A stretch of DNA of 64,000 nucleotides, taken from Thermoplasmata archaeon. GTDB lineage: Archaea > Thermoplasmatota > Thermoplasmata > Lutacidiplasmatales > UBA184. Location of the stretch: positions 1 through 64,000 of the forward strand of contig DASPVQ010000014.1 in the NCBI GenBank assembly GCA_035622275.1. The letters run 5' to 3'. A model generated the notes under the pieces. That model did not search any database and was not told where the DNA came from. It was given only the letters and a program-made list of their open reading frames with translations. Shown piece by piece: positions 15,499-24,638 of the stretch (position 1 is the first letter of the stretch; each line of letters opens with the position of its first letter). The translations under genes were made by a program, and so were the position numbers.

Positions 15499-17186
15499 GC
15501 CCGAACACCTCAACCGACCTCGCCGCGTTCCCGCGGGCGATGCCGACGAACGCCGAGGTCGCGGAGGCGTTCCGGGAGATCGCGGACCTCCTCGACGTCC
15601 TCGGCGAGCGGTTCAAGCCCGAGGCGTACCGGCGGGCGTCGCGGTCGCTCGAGAGCCTGACCGAGGACCTCTCCGCGATCGCCCGGCGCGACGAGCTGCG
15701 GACGATCCCCGGCGTGGGCGAGGCGATCGAGGAGAAGATCCGCGAGCTGCTCAAGACCGGCCGAATCGCCTACCGCGATCGGCTTCGCCAGGAGGTGCCC
15801 CCCGGAGTGCTCGAGCTACTGCGGCTCCCGGGCCTCGGTCCGAAGACCGCGCGACGCTTCTGGACCGAGCTCGGGGTCGAAGGACCCGCCGAGCTCGCGG
15901 CCGCGATCGACGCGGGGAAGCTCGAGGGGATGAAAGGGTTCGGGCCGACGAAGATCGGCCAGATCCGCGCGGCGCTCGCGGCCGCTGGCGGGGGGACCGC
16001 TTCGGCCCGGATGCCGATCGAGGAGGCCTATCCCATCGCGGCGGGCCTGCTCGCCGGTCTCCGGGCGTCGCGGACCGCGACCGCGGTCGAGATCGCGGGA
16101 AGCTTCCGCCGCTCTCGCGAGACGGTCGGCGACCTCGACGTGCTCGCCACGAGCGCGGCGCCGGAGCGTGTGTTCGACGCGTTCTCGGGCCTTCCGGAGG
16201 TCCGAACCGTGCGCCTGCGCGGTGGGACGAAGGAGACCGTGGAGCTCACGAACGGTCTCCAGGTCGACCTGCGCGTCGTCGAGCCCGCGGCGTTCGGGGC
16301 CGCGCTCCTCTACTTCACCGGCTCCAAGGACCACAACGTCCACCTCCGCTCGATCGCCCGGGATCGGGGGCTCAAGATCAACGAGTACGGGATCTTCCGC
16401 GGGGACGAGCGGATCGGCGGCCGGACGGAGGCGGAGATGTACGCCGCCCTGCGGCTCACGTGGATCCCGCCCGAGCTGCGGGAGGATCGGGGCGAGATCG
16501 AGGCGGCGGCCAAGGGCCCGCTCCCCGAGCTCGTCGCCCCCGGCGACCTCGCCGGCGAGCTCCACGCGCATCTTCCCGCCGACGCCGGCGGCCGGGAGGT
16601 GGAGGCGCTCGTGGCCGCCGCTCGCCGATCGCATCTCGCGTACCTCGGCGTCGTGGTCGGGTCGGCGGACGCCGACGGTTCCGTGACCACCGTCGCCCCG
16701 CCCGCGCTGGCCCGGCTCGCCTCCGCCGGAGGCCGGGGGCTGACGGTCGGCCGTGCGCTCGAGGTCGGGCCGGGGGGCGTCCCCGCCGCCGGCTCCGGGC
16801 TCCGCTACGACTACCTCATCGTGCGGCCGCTCGCCAGCGCCCTCGGGCCGCCGAGCGCGGACCTCGCCGCGCCGGCGCCGGCGCTGGTCGCGCACGTGGA
16901 GGTCGGGCCCTCGGCCTCCGGCTGGATCGACTGGGCGCGGCGCCACGCGGCCGCGATCGAGGTCGGGCCGGGGCCCGAGCGGCTCGACTCCTCGGGTGCC
17001 CGCGCGGCGCGCGAGGCGGGGGTCGCGCTCCACGTCCCGACCGGGATCGACCGCGGGAAGGACGACCCGAGCGGCCCGGTCGCGATCGGTTTCGCCCGCC
17101 GGGCCGGCGCCGGAAAGGCGGACGTGCGCAACGCGCAGGCCCGGTCGAACGTCACGCGGTCTTGGGCGGCGTCACGACCGGCGTGA
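15495..17186 (+). CDS. polX: Family X DNA polymerase (PolX) with degenerate PHP domain
   Basis: Repair polymerase of about 563 residues. Order: N-terminal 8-kDa domain (AEAFREIADLLDVLGE), two helix-hairpin-helix motifs (IPGVGEAIEEKI, LPGLGPKTARR), the nucleotidyltransferase site GSFRRSRETVGDLDVL with its two catalytic aspartates, then the FTGSKDHNVHLR and NEYGIF segments. The C-terminal PHP exonuclease domain keeps HAH but lacks the TDH motif and several other metal ligands, so its 3'-5' exonuclease should be lost. GTG 15495 overlaps the GNAT stop; ATG 15540 is an equally reasonable start. Confidence 0.9.
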   Translation: MSPNTSTDLAAFPRAMPTNAEVAEAFREIADLLDVLGERFKPEAYRRASRSLESLTEDLSAIARRDELRTIPGVGEAIEEKIRELLKTGRIAYRDRLRQEVPPGVLELLRLPGLGPKTARRFWTELGVEGPAELAAAIDAGKLEGMKGFGPTKIGQIRAALAAAGGGTASARMPIEEAYPIAAGLLAGLRASRTATAVEIAGSFRRSRETVGDLDVLATSAAPERVFDAFSGLPEVRTVRLRGGTKETVELTNGLQVDLRVVEPAAFGAALLYFTGSKDHNVHLRSIARDRGLKINEYGIFRGDERIGGRTEAEMYAALRLTWIPPELREDRGEIEAAAKGPLPELVAPGDLAGELHAHLPADAGGREVEALVAAARRSHLAYLGVVVGSADADGSVTTVAPPALARLASAGGRGLTVGRALEVGPGGVPAAGSGLRYDYLIVRPLASALGPPSADLAAPAPALVAHVEVGPSASGWIDWARRHAAAIEVGPGPERLDSSGARAAREAGVALHVPTGIDRGKDDPSGPVAIGFARRAGAGKADVRNAQARSNVTRSWAASRPA

Positions 17187-17547
17187 ATCCGGTGCGGGTG
17201 GGCGTCGCACGGCCCCCCGACGTCGCCGCCGCGCTGGTGGCGCTCGCCAGGCAGCTGGCGCAGCGGTGGGCCGACGGCTCGAGTCCGTGGCGCCAGTAGC
17301 AGTCCGCGCAGAGCGGACGGCCGCACCCCCAGCATCGGGGGACCGCCCCCGAGGCTCGGATCGGAGCCGCGCAGCTCCCGCAGGCCCGGGCGGCGTTCAG
17401 GGCGTCCCCCCGGAACGCCGGGGGCTCGGGAAGGCGCTGGCGACCCTCCCCGACGGGTCCGGGACGGCGCCCGGGACCCGGCACGTGGGCCGGGGACCCC
17501 CGAGCGGGTGGGTCTTGGCCGAGGGGGCGTCGCGGGCCGTCGGGCAC
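17152..17547 (-). CDS. Proline-rich protein with C-terminal zinc finger
   Basis: The 131-residue protein has a disordered Pro/Gly/Arg-rich N-terminal half and a cysteine cluster at about 55-95: CGSC, CWGCG, CADC, a histidine and CASC. That is enough for two zinc ions in a cross-brace-like arrangement. The GTG start at 17547 is favoured because TCTTAAGA is centred 27 nt upstream. Its 3' end overlaps the convergent PolX gene by 35 nt. Function unknown; the finger resembles protein-binding zinc modules rather than a DNA reader. Confidence 0.55.
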   Translation of the reverse strand: MPDGPRRPLGQDPPARGSPAHVPGPGRRPGPVGEGRQRLPEPPAFRGDALNAARACGSCAAPIRASGAVPRCWGCGRPLCADCYWRHGLEPSAHRCASCLASATSAAATSGGRATPTRTGFTPVVTPPKTA

Positions 17548-17570
17548 GGGGAGCGAGACGGAGAGGGGGT

Positions 17571-17578
17571 TCTTAAGA
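17571..17578 (-). promoter_or_regulatory. Symmetric TATA box TCTTAAGA
   Basis: A palindromic TATA-like box centred 27 nt before the GTG at 17547. The same element is about 56 nt from the ATG of the rightward membrane-protein gene at 17631, so it might serve both directions. Confidence 0.45.
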
Positions 17579-17630
17579 CCCTGTCTCGACGGCGCGGGCT
17601 GCCGGTGGACGCCCGGCTTCTTGTAGGGTG

Positions 17631-17990
17631 ATGGCGGACGGCACGGGCGTGTCGGTGGCCCGCCCGACCCGCACGGTGCGCGCCCGCCCGGTGGAGCTCG
17701 AGCACGCCCGCTCGAACGCGGCGATCCCGGTCGCGGTCGCGTTGGTGGTGATCGGCCTCTACCTCGCCTCCTATTCGCTCCTCGTGACCGCGTTCCTGGG
17801 TTTCGCCCTGCTGGTCTCGGCCGGCTCGCTGCTCTCGACCCGCCTCAACCCGCTCAGCGCGACCTTCTACCTGAGCCGCAAGCCCTCGTTCCTCGCGATC
17901 GGAGTGGTCTTCCTCGGCGCCGTCATCCTCTTCGGCGGCGCCTACCGGCTCTGGACGGAGCACGGCGGGCCGCTCTGGCCGCACCTGTAG
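17631..17990 (+). CDS. Small membrane protein
   Basis: The 119-residue protein has about 30 basic cytoplasmic N-terminal residues and three predicted membrane helices at roughly 31-47, 50-70 and 86-106. I recognise no family motif. The ATG at 17631 immediately follows an in-frame GTG at 17628, either of which could start translation. It stands alone between a leftward zinc-finger gene and a convergent barrel protein whose stop lies 4 nt away. Function unknown. Confidence 0.6.
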   Translation: MADGTGVSVARPTRTVRARPVELEHARSNAAIPVAVALVVIGLYLASYSLLVTAFLGFALLVSAGSLLSTRLNPLSATFYLSRKPSFLAIGVVFLGAVILFGGAYRLWTEHGGPLWPHL

Positions 17991-17994
17991 GCGC

Positions 17995-18942
17995 TCAGCC
18001 CCCGACGCGCCTTAGCACCCCGAGCGCGGTCAGGGTCAGCAGCTTGCTCGGGCGGCCCACGGGCTCGAGGGCAAGCGGCGTCGGCCGCTGCTTCGGGTGG
18101 TCCCGGTACCATCGGGCGGCGCTTCCCTGGACGTCCGGATGGATCGCGTCCAGGTTCCACCGGCCATCCGCGCGTCGCTTGGAGCGGAGCAACCCCAGAC
18201 CGAAGCGGAGGCGCGGGTCCGCGCCGAAGCCGAGCGCGGTGAGCATGTCGAGGCCGACGAGCACGTCGTAGTAGTAGTGGACCGGAGAGTGGAAACGGTA
18301 CCAGGGAGGGTAGCGCGCGCCCTGGCGGTGAAGCTCGCGCTCCAGGAAGAACTCCGCACCGGCGTCGGCCGCCCGCTGCATCGCGGCCGAGCGCCTCGCC
18401 TTGGGGTAGGCGGCGAGCGCGCTCAGGCCCTCCCACGAGTCGAGGTTGCGCCCCTTCCCGAAGCACGACCAGCCTCCCCTCGGATCCGCGCTCTCGGTGA
18501 TCCACTCGAGCATCCGCCGGACCCGGTCGTCGTCGACGTAGCCGAGTCGGAGGAGGGCACGGGCCATGTTCCCGACCACGCAGTGGTGCGGCGCCCCCGT
18601 CCCCGCGCCGCCGAAGCGGGTCTTGGCGAACGACACCCAGCGCTCCACCGCGCGATCCACCCCCGGCATCTCCCGCGTCACGCCGAGCTCCGAGAGCAGG
18701 AGGAGCTGCCAGTTGGACGCGGTGTACTTCGGCCAGTAGAAACCGTCGGAGCTCGTCCACCATCCCTCCGGCGAGGCACGGGCCAGGATCTCCGCGGCCC
18801 AGCCGTGGCTCGGGATCCGCGCGCGGGCGGCGCGGACCTCGGGATCGTCCGGGGCCCGTGCTTGGAGCTCGGTGAGGGCGCGATAGCGCACGGAGGGTTG
18901 TGCGTCCTCGAGGAGCCAGTCCAAGACCCGGCGGGCCGTCAC
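17995..18942 (-). CDS. Terpene-cyclase/prenyltransferase-like alpha-barrel protein
   Basis: The 315-residue protein looks like an alpha/alpha toroid of the squalene-cyclase/prenyltransferase-beta superfamily. Repeated helix pairs are punctuated by WTSSDGFYWPKYTASNW, DPRGGWSCFGKG and RRADGRWNLD, the QW-like repeats of that fold. The catalytic DxDD motif of class II cyclases and the zinc ligands of prenyltransferases are not evident, so enzymatic function is doubtful. The N-terminus resembles proteins annotated as prenyltransferase in many bacteria and archaea without proof. Start is a GTG at 18942. Confidence 0.65.
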   Translation of the reverse strand: MTARRVLDWLLEDAQPSVRYRALTELQARAPDDPEVRAARARIPSHGWAAEILARASPEGWWTSSDGFYWPKYTASNWQLLLLSELGVTREMPGVDRAVERWVSFAKTRFGGAGTGAPHHCVVGNMARALLRLGYVDDDRVRRMLEWITESADPRGGWSCFGKGRNLDSWEGLSALAAYPKARRSAAMQRAADAGAEFFLERELHRQGARYPPWYRFHSPVHYYYDVLVGLDMLTALGFGADPRLRFGLGLLRSKRRADGRWNLDAIHPDVQGSAARWYRDHPKQRPTPLALEPVGRPSKLLTLTALGVLRRVGG

Positions 18943-19198
18943 CGCGGCCCGGGCAGGGGCCCGGCCTCTTCACGCTGCCACCCCCCACCAGCGAAGCCAT
19001 CCGGAGCCCGCGCGTTCGTGCTCGTGGGAGGACGACGCTCCCAGCGGAGGCGCGCCGGCCCGCCTCGCACGCGAACGTCGTGGAGGCGATCCCATCGGTC
19101 GCCCGGTCGGTGAACCCATCGGCTACCGGCAGGTCGAGGAACACCGGGAGCGGGTCACGCCGGCAGCGCCACGGCCCGGAGCGGGGCGACCGACGCCG

Positions 19199-20104
19199 CT
19201 ACGCGGCGACCATCCGCTCGAGGACCCCGCGGGCCCGCCCGGCGGTAGGCTCGGGGACCGTGATCTCGAACTGGTTCAGCGCGAGCGAGTCGCGGACATC
19301 CGCGAGGTCGATCTCCTTCATGAACGGGCAGACGGTGCCGGCGTCGAGCGGCGTGAACTTCGTCGTCGGGTTGAGCCGGCGCATCCGGTGGAGGATCCCG
19401 ACCTCGGTCGCGACCAGGACCTCGGGCGCCCGCGTCTCCTCGGCGAAGCGCACCATCCCGTCCGTCGACAGCACGCGGTCGACGTGCGGCAGCGCCTCCG
19501 AGGCGCAACCGCACTCCGGGTGAGCCAGGATCGACGCGCCGGGATGCTCGCGCCGGGCCCGCGCCAGGTCCTCCGGTCGCAGGCGCGCGTGGACGGGGCA
19601 ATCCCCGACCCACAGGTGCATCGAGCGGCCGGTCCGGCGGCGGACGTAGTCGCCGAGGAACATGTCGGGCAGGAACAGGATCTCCCGGTCGCGCGGGATC
19701 CGCTCGACGACCTGGACCGCGTTCGAGCTCGTGCAGCAGAAGTCGGCCTCCGCCTTCACCTCGGCCGAGGTGTTGATGTAGGCGACGACGACCGCGCCGG
19801 GGTGCTCGGACTTCCAGGCGCGCAGCTGCTCGGCCGTGATCGCGTCCGCGAGCCCGCAGCCGGCCCGGAGGTCGGGCAGCAGCACGGTCCGGCTCGGGTT
19901 CAGGATCTTCGCGGTCTCGGCCATGAACCGCACGCCCGCGAAGACGATGACCGGCCGGTCCGCCTGGCGCGCCTGACGCGAGAGGTACAGGGAGTCGCCC
20001 ACGAAGTCGGCGACGTCCTGGACCTCGGGCCGCTGGTAGTTGTGGGCGAGGAGGACGGCGTTCCGCTCCTCCTTCAAGCGGAGCACCTCGGCCTCGAGCG
20101 ACAT
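19199..20104 (-). CDS. nadA: Quinolinate synthase A
   Basis: Second step of NAD synthesis from aspartate: condenses iminoaspartate with dihydroxyacetone phosphate on a 4Fe-4S cluster. The 301-residue protein has the AHNYQRPEVQDVADFVGDSL start, a cluster cysteine in AGCGLAD (~87), YINTSAEVKAE and CCTSSNA (~173), HPECGC and the third cysteine near CPFMK. It follows nadC by 16 nt on the same strand, forming a nadC-nadA pair. A CTTAAG box at 20137-20142 could also give nadA its own transcript. Confidence 0.95.
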   Translation of the reverse strand: MSLEAEVLRLKEERNAVLLAHNYQRPEVQDVADFVGDSLYLSRQARQADRPVIVFAGVRFMAETAKILNPSRTVLLPDLRAGCGLADAITAEQLRAWKSEHPGAVVVAYINTSAEVKAEADFCCTSSNAVQVVERIPRDREILFLPDMFLGDYVRRRTGRSMHLWVGDCPVHARLRPEDLARARREHPGASILAHPECGCASEALPHVDRVLSTDGMVRFAEETRAPEVLVATEVGILHRMRRLNPTTKFTPLDAGTVCPFMKEIDLADVRDSLALNQFEITVPEPTAGRARGVLERMVAA

Positions 20105-20120
20105 GGCGACCCCGGCCGTT

Positions 20121-21005
20121 CTAGGGAGGCGGCCGTCTTAAGCGGGCGGGGCGCAGCACGAGGTGGAACGGGAGTGCCGGCGCCGAATGCGTGAGCGCGC
20201 CCAGGCTCACCGCGTCGGCCCCCGTGCCCCGGTACGCCCCGACGCGCGAGGGGACGATCCCGCCCGAGAGCTCGACCCACCGTCCCCGGCGCAGTCGGGC
20301 GGTCTCGAGCGCGCGGACGATCCGGCGGGCCCGCGCGGGCGAGGCGTTGTCGACGAGGAGCGCGCCCGCCCCGGCCCGCGCCGCCCGCACGGCCTCGCGC
20401 GCCGAGCGGACCTCGACCTGCACCCGCTCGCCCCGTCGGGCCGAGCCCGAGGCCCGTCGGACCGCGGACTCCAGCGGCACGAGCGCGAGGTGGTTCGACT
20501 TGACGAGGATCGCCGCGGAGAGGTCCCGGCGATGCGGTCGCCCGCCGCCGTGCGCGACCGCGGCCTTCTCCAGGTCCCGCAGGCCCGGCAGCGTCTTTCG
20601 GGTCGCATAGACCTCGAGGCGGCCCCGACCCGCGCGGACGGCCCGCGCGGTGGCGCTGGCGACGCCGCTCGCATGCATCAGGACGTTGAGGATCGTCCGC
20701 TCGGCCCCCAGGAGGCGCCGGGCGTTCCCCCGCAGCACGAGCACCTCGAGACCGGGCCGCACTCGAGCACCGTCGGCGCGACGAGCGAGGGCCCGCAGCC
20801 CGGCGGCCCGGGCGATCGCGCGGGCGAAGCGGATCCCCGAGAGGACGCCGGAGGCCTGGGCGACCACCCGGCCCTCGGCGGTCGCCCGGTCCGGCACGAC
20901 CGCTCGGCTCGTCCGATCGCGCCCGAAGCCGTCCTCCCGCAGCGCGCGACGGGCGAGCGCCGCCGCGCCGCGGGGGGCGGCGCGAGGGCTAGCTCGCCGC
21001 GCCAC
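20121..21005 (-). CDS. nadC: Quinolinate phosphoribosyltransferase
   Basis: Third step of NAD synthesis: quinolinate plus PRPP to nicotinate mononucleotide. Motifs: ALREDGFGRDRTSRAVVP at the N-terminus, NVLMHASGVASAT, ATRKTLPGLRDLEK, AVAHGGGRPHRRDLS, ILVKSNH, QVEVRSA and LLVDN. The GTG at 21005 is chosen because AAGGAG lies about 10 nt in front of it; TTG 21029 would add eight residues. The start overlaps the end of the large ATPase gene by 17 nt. NadB (or aspartate dehydrogenase) is not in the window. Confidence 0.93.
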   Translation of the reverse strand: MARRASPRAAPRGAAALARRALREDGFGRDRTSRAVVPDRATAEGRVVAQASGVLSGIRFARAIARAAGLRALARRADGARVRPGLEVLVLRGNARRLLGAERTILNVLMHASGVASATARAVRAGRGRLEVYATRKTLPGLRDLEKAAVAHGGGRPHRRDLSAAILVKSNHLALVPLESAVRRASGSARRGERVQVEVRSAREAVRAARAGAGALLVDNASPARARRIVRALETARLRRGRWVELSGGIVPSRVGAYRGTGADAVSLGALTHSAPALPFHLVLRPARLRRPPP

Positions 21006-23409
21006 GATCCTGGGGCTCCTTCTTCGCAAGGGCGCCCTTGAGCCGCTCGAAATCGGCGGCGATGTCCGGACGCAGCACCGGCAGGTTCTGCCGCTCGAGC
21101 TCGGCGACCCGTCGCTGCGCGCTCGCGCGGTCGCCCCGAGCGTAGGAGAGCTGGGCGAGACGCAGCACGACGTCGACCTCGTCCGCGGGGGCCTTGAGCT
21201 CGCGCACGATCCGATAGGCGTCGAGCAGGTCGGCCTCGGCCCGGTCGTACTCGCCGCGGTCGAGGCCGATCTTCCCCTGGACGATCAGCGACTGGACGAG
21301 GCCGAACCGGTCCCCGATCCGCTCCAGGATCTCGCGCGAGCGCTGGTTGCGCTCCGTCGCCTCATCGAGGCGCCCGGCCTCGCGCAGGATGTCGGCCACG
21401 TTGAACAGCGACCAGCCGACGCGCCGCACGTCGTGCGCCTTCTCGGCCAGCCGGATCGCCTCCTGGAACTCGGCGATCGATTCGGAGTAGCGGGGCGTGA
21501 TCGAGCCCGAGCTCGCGATCAGGACGCCGAGGAACAGGTGCGCGTGCGCCGCTTCCCGCGCGTCCCCGAGCCGCTCCAGGGTCCCCGCCGCCTCGCGCGC
21601 CTCGGCGAACGCCCCCTCGCTGCGACCCATCATCGCGAGCACGTTCGCCCGCCACAGGAGCGCCGCGGCGATCGACCGCTCGTCGCCGGACTGCTTGGCG
21701 ATCGCGAGCAGCTGGTCGTGCTCGCGGAGCGCCTCATCGTAGCGGCCCATGTAGTACAGCGCCTCGCCGAGCAGCCGGCGGCCGACCATCTGGGCGCGCG
21801 GATGGCCGGCGAGATCGACCGAGTCGAGGACGGTCCGCGAGGTCCGTTCGGCGTCGCGCCACTCCCCCTGGTCGGTCAGGATGCGGGCGAGGTACAGGTC
21901 GAGGAGGGCGAGCACGTGCGGGCTCAGTCGGCGGCGCAGCCCCCGGCGCGCGCGGTGCTCGCGCAGGAGCGCTTCGGCCTGCTTCAGCTCGCCCTGATGG
22001 TCGATCTGGCGGGCGAGCTCGATGACGATCTCCGTCTCGGCATCCCAGTCGTCGGGGCGCAGGCGCCGGTGGCTCTCGAGCGCCCGCTCCAGGTGCTCGC
22101 GCGCCACCTCGGGGGAGAACGAGCGGATCGCCACGTCGGCCGCCTCCCGGTTGTAGGCGATCGACTTGTCGTCGACCCGGGCGAGGTAGTAGTGGCGCGC
22201 GAGCGCGTAGATCGTGGAGAGGTCCTGGTTCCCGCCCGCCTCGATCGCCTCGGCGGCGTGGCGATGGAGCAGGCGCCGGCGGCTCTCGCTCAGGCGGTCG
22301 TACACCTCGGCGCGCCGGCGATCGTCGGGGAAGGCGAGGACCTCGCCCGGGCGCTCGACGAGCCAGCCGGCCGCCACGAGCCGGTCGAGGGTCTCGGTCA
22401 GGCGTTCCTCCTCCTCGTGGCTCGCCCGCAACAGCACCGGGAACGCGAACTCGGCGCCGAGGACCGCCGCGACCGTGACCGCCCGCTGCTCGTCCTCCGA
22501 GAGCGAGCCGACCGCCGGGACCCCGGAGCCGGTCGCGGGGCGAGGGCCATCGCCGCCCACGCCCTCGCGGGGTCCGATGAGGCGACGCGCGAGCTGCTCG
22601 AGGAGGAGGGGGTTGCCGCCGGTCTCGGAGTGGCGACGCGCCACCTCCTCCGTCGAGAAGGTGCGCCCCGGCTCCTCGCGCTGGAGGAACTCGGCGACCT
22701 CGCTCGAGGAGAGGGGACGCAGCACGATGCGGCCGGCATGGGTCGTCGCCTCGAGCGCCTCGAGGCGAGCGCGTCGGCCTTCCGAGAGGCTGCCGTAGGG
22801 CCGGACGGTGGCGAGGATCCACAAGGGCCGCTCCTGGAGCTGGCGCGCGAGCTGCTCCACCGCCTCGAGCGACGGCTCGTCGGCCCGGTGCAGGTCCTCG
22901 AGGACGAGGACGGTCGGACCGCGCCGGGTGAAGGCGAGGAACTGCTCGGCGATCCCGCTCCAGAGCGGGTCGCGGATCGCGTCGCCGCGCTCGTCGGCTT
23001 CCCCGAGCGCGTCGAGCAGGCGCTCCTCGATGCGCACGGGCGCGGTGAGCGCCGCGTCGTTCAGGCGGGGCGCGAAGCCGATGAGGAAGCCGTCGGTGCC
23101 CGCGGCCTCGGGGATCAGCGGGGCGCTGGGGTCGGCGAGCGCCCGACCGCTCTCGAGCGCCGAGCGGATCAGCACGAACGGCGGGGGCGCGTCGAGCGGC
23201 GGAGCCCGGCCCTCGAGCACCCGGGTGCCACGTCCGTGCATGTCGCGCACGAGCTCGCGGACGAGGAACGACTTGCCGACGCCCGTCTCTCCGACGAGGA
23301 GCGTGACCCCTCCGTGGCCCGCCCGGGCGTCCTCGAACCGCCGTCGCAGGGCCTCGACTGCCTCGAGCCGCCCGACGAACGGGCGGCCGTTCCCGGCCTC
23401 GGCCGCCAT
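20989..23409 (-). CDS. ATPase with tetratricopeptide repeats (AAA/STAND-like)
   Basis: The 806-residue protein starts with a P-loop ATPase: Walker A GETGVGKS (~residue 43), Walker B VLVLEDLHRAD (~150), then arginine-rich and winged-helix-like segments. From about 330 to the end it consists of helical TPR-type repeats (for example RLLGEALYYMGRYDEALREH). This layout is that of signal-transducing STAND ATPases such as MalT/AfsR, but no C-terminal DNA-binding domain is evident. It overlaps nadC by 17 nt, so it is likely in the same transcript; whether it senses NAD status is speculation. Confidence 0.78.
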   Translation of the reverse strand: MAAEAGNGRPFVGRLEAVEALRRRFEDARAGHGGVTLLVGETGVGKSFLVRELVRDMHGRGTRVLEGRAPPLDAPPPFVLIRSALESGRALADPSAPLIPEAAGTDGFLIGFAPRLNDAALTAPVRIEERLLDALGEADERGDAIRDPLWSGIAEQFLAFTRRGPTVLVLEDLHRADEPSLEAVEQLARQLQERPLWILATVRPYGSLSEGRRARLEALEATTHAGRIVLRPLSSSEVAEFLQREEPGRTFSTEEVARRHSETGGNPLLLEQLARRLIGPREGVGGDGPRPATGSGVPAVGSLSEDEQRAVTVAAVLGAEFAFPVLLRASHEEEERLTETLDRLVAAGWLVERPGEVLAFPDDRRRAEVYDRLSESRRRLLHRHAAEAIEAGGNQDLSTIYALARHYYLARVDDKSIAYNREAADVAIRSFSPEVAREHLERALESHRRLRPDDWDAETEIVIELARQIDHQGELKQAEALLREHRARRGLRRRLSPHVLALLDLYLARILTDQGEWRDAERTSRTVLDSVDLAGHPRAQMVGRRLLGEALYYMGRYDEALREHDQLLAIAKQSGDERSIAAALLWRANVLAMMGRSEGAFAEAREAAGTLERLGDAREAAHAHLFLGVLIASSGSITPRYSESIAEFQEAIRLAEKAHDVRRVGWSLFNVADILREAGRLDEATERNQRSREILERIGDRFGLVQSLIVQGKIGLDRGEYDRAEADLLDAYRIVRELKAPADEVDVVLRLAQLSYARGDRASAQRRVAELERQNLPVLRPDIAADFERLKGALAKKEPQDRGAAS

Positions 23410-23444
23410 GCCCCCCGTTCGTATGGGGTCCCGCGACTATGAAG

Positions 23445-24638
23445 CTACGGTCGCGCCGGGGGAGCGCGGACGAACGGAAGGGCGGTCACCCGGGCCGGCA
23501 CCTCACGCCCCCGGATCTCCAGCTGCACGCTCGTCCCCGGGGCCGCGAGCGCGCTGGGCAGGTAGGCGAGACCGATCCCGTGGCCGAGGTTCGGGGAGAG
23601 CCCGCCGCTCGTGAGCTCCGCCACGACCTTGCCGTCGGCGCGGACGGGGGTGCCGTGACGCGGGATCGCACCGGGCGTCTCCACGACGAGGCCGACGAGG
23701 CGCTGGGCCGGACCCTCGGCGCGCTCCTTCTCGAGCGCGCTGCGACCCACGAACGGGTGGTCGAGCTCGACGAACCGCTGCTGCCCCGCCTCGAGCGGCG
23801 TCCGGTCCCGATGGAACTCCTGGCCCGAGAGCAGGTAGCCCTTCTCCAGACGCAGCGTGTCGCGCGCCCCGAGGCCGCACGGGACCGCCCCCGCGGCGAC
23901 GAGGCGATCGGCCAGCGCCGGCGCGGTCTCCGAGCGAACGAGCAGCTCGAAGCCGAGCTCGCCGGTGTAGCCGGTCCGGCTGACGAGGATCGAGCGCTCG
24001 AGGTCGGATGGGATCCGGGTGCCGATCGTTCCGGCGCGCGCGTCGCCCGAGTCGTCCGTCGGGAAGCGACGGGCGTGGTAGAAGGCGAGCGCACCGAGGT
24101 CCCAGTCGAGCACGGCTTCGAGGAGCGCGCGCGCGCCGGGTCCCTGGACCGCGAGGAGCGAGAGCGTCGGGTTCCAGCGCTGGAGCGTCGTGTCGGGCCC
24201 GCGGTGGTGGCGCAGGATCTCCTCGATCTCGTCCGCGCGCCCGGCGTTCGGGACGGCGAGGAAGGAGCGGGTGAGCTCGTCGCCCCGGTCGAGCCGGGTG
24301 ACGAGCAGGTCGTCGACGATGCGCCCGGTCGATTCCAAGAAGAAGGTGTAGCGCACCTGCGAGGGGGCCTCGCGGGCGATGTTCGCGGTCGTCCGTCGGG
24401 AGAGCAGATCGGCCGCGTGGCCGCCCTCGACCGTCACGAGCCCCATGTGGGAGACGTCGAAGAGGCCGACCCCCGAGCGGACGGCGCGATGCTCGGCGAG
24501 GATGCTGGAATAGTAGAGCGGCATCTCCCAGCCGGCGAACGGGACGAGATGGGCGCCGTGCCGGACGTGGAAGTCGAAGAGCGCCGTGCGCCGCAGCGCC
24601 GCCGGCGCCGTGGGGGCGGCGGTCGCCGTCACGCTCAC
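23445..24638 (-). CDS. gcvT: Aminomethyltransferase (glycine cleavage T-protein) family
   Basis: T-protein transfers the aminomethyl carbon of glycine to tetrahydrofolate, giving methylene-THF and ammonia. The 397-residue protein has LVPFAGWEMPLYYSS, VGLFDVSHMG, the catalytic aspartate in GRIVDDLLVTR, SRTGYTGELGFEL and GLGARDTLRLEKGY. It is the last gene of an operon that starts with molybdenum-hydroxylase genes: its GTG start overlaps the purP stop (GTGA). GcvP and GcvH are not in the window, so it may act in glycine cleavage or as a related THF-dependent enzyme. Confidence 0.88.
   Translation of the reverse strand: MSVTATAAPTAPAALRRTALFDFHVRHGAHLVPFAGWEMPLYYSSILAEHRAVRSGVGLFDVSHMGLVTVEGGHAADLLSRRTTANIAREAPSQVRYTFFLESTGRIVDDLLVTRLDRGDELTRSFLAVPNAGRADEIEEILRHHRGPDTTLQRWNPTLSLLAVQGPGARALLEAVLDWDLGALAFYHARRFPTDDSGDARAGTIGTRIPSDLERSILVSRTGYTGELGFELLVRSETAPALADRLVAAGAVPCGLGARDTLRLEKGYLLSGQEFHRDRTPLEAGQQRFVELDHPFVGRSALEKERAEGPAQRLVGLVVETPGAIPRHGTPVRADGKVVAELTSGGLSPNLGHGIGLAYLPSALAAPGTSVQLEIRGREVPARVTALPFVRAPPARP

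Noticed and set aside
18943-19198. Possible gene in the 256-nt gap between the barrel protein and nadA
   Set aside because: No TATA box, ribosome-binding site or protein-like frame; short frames there are Arg/Pro-rich and overlap both neighbours' shadows.
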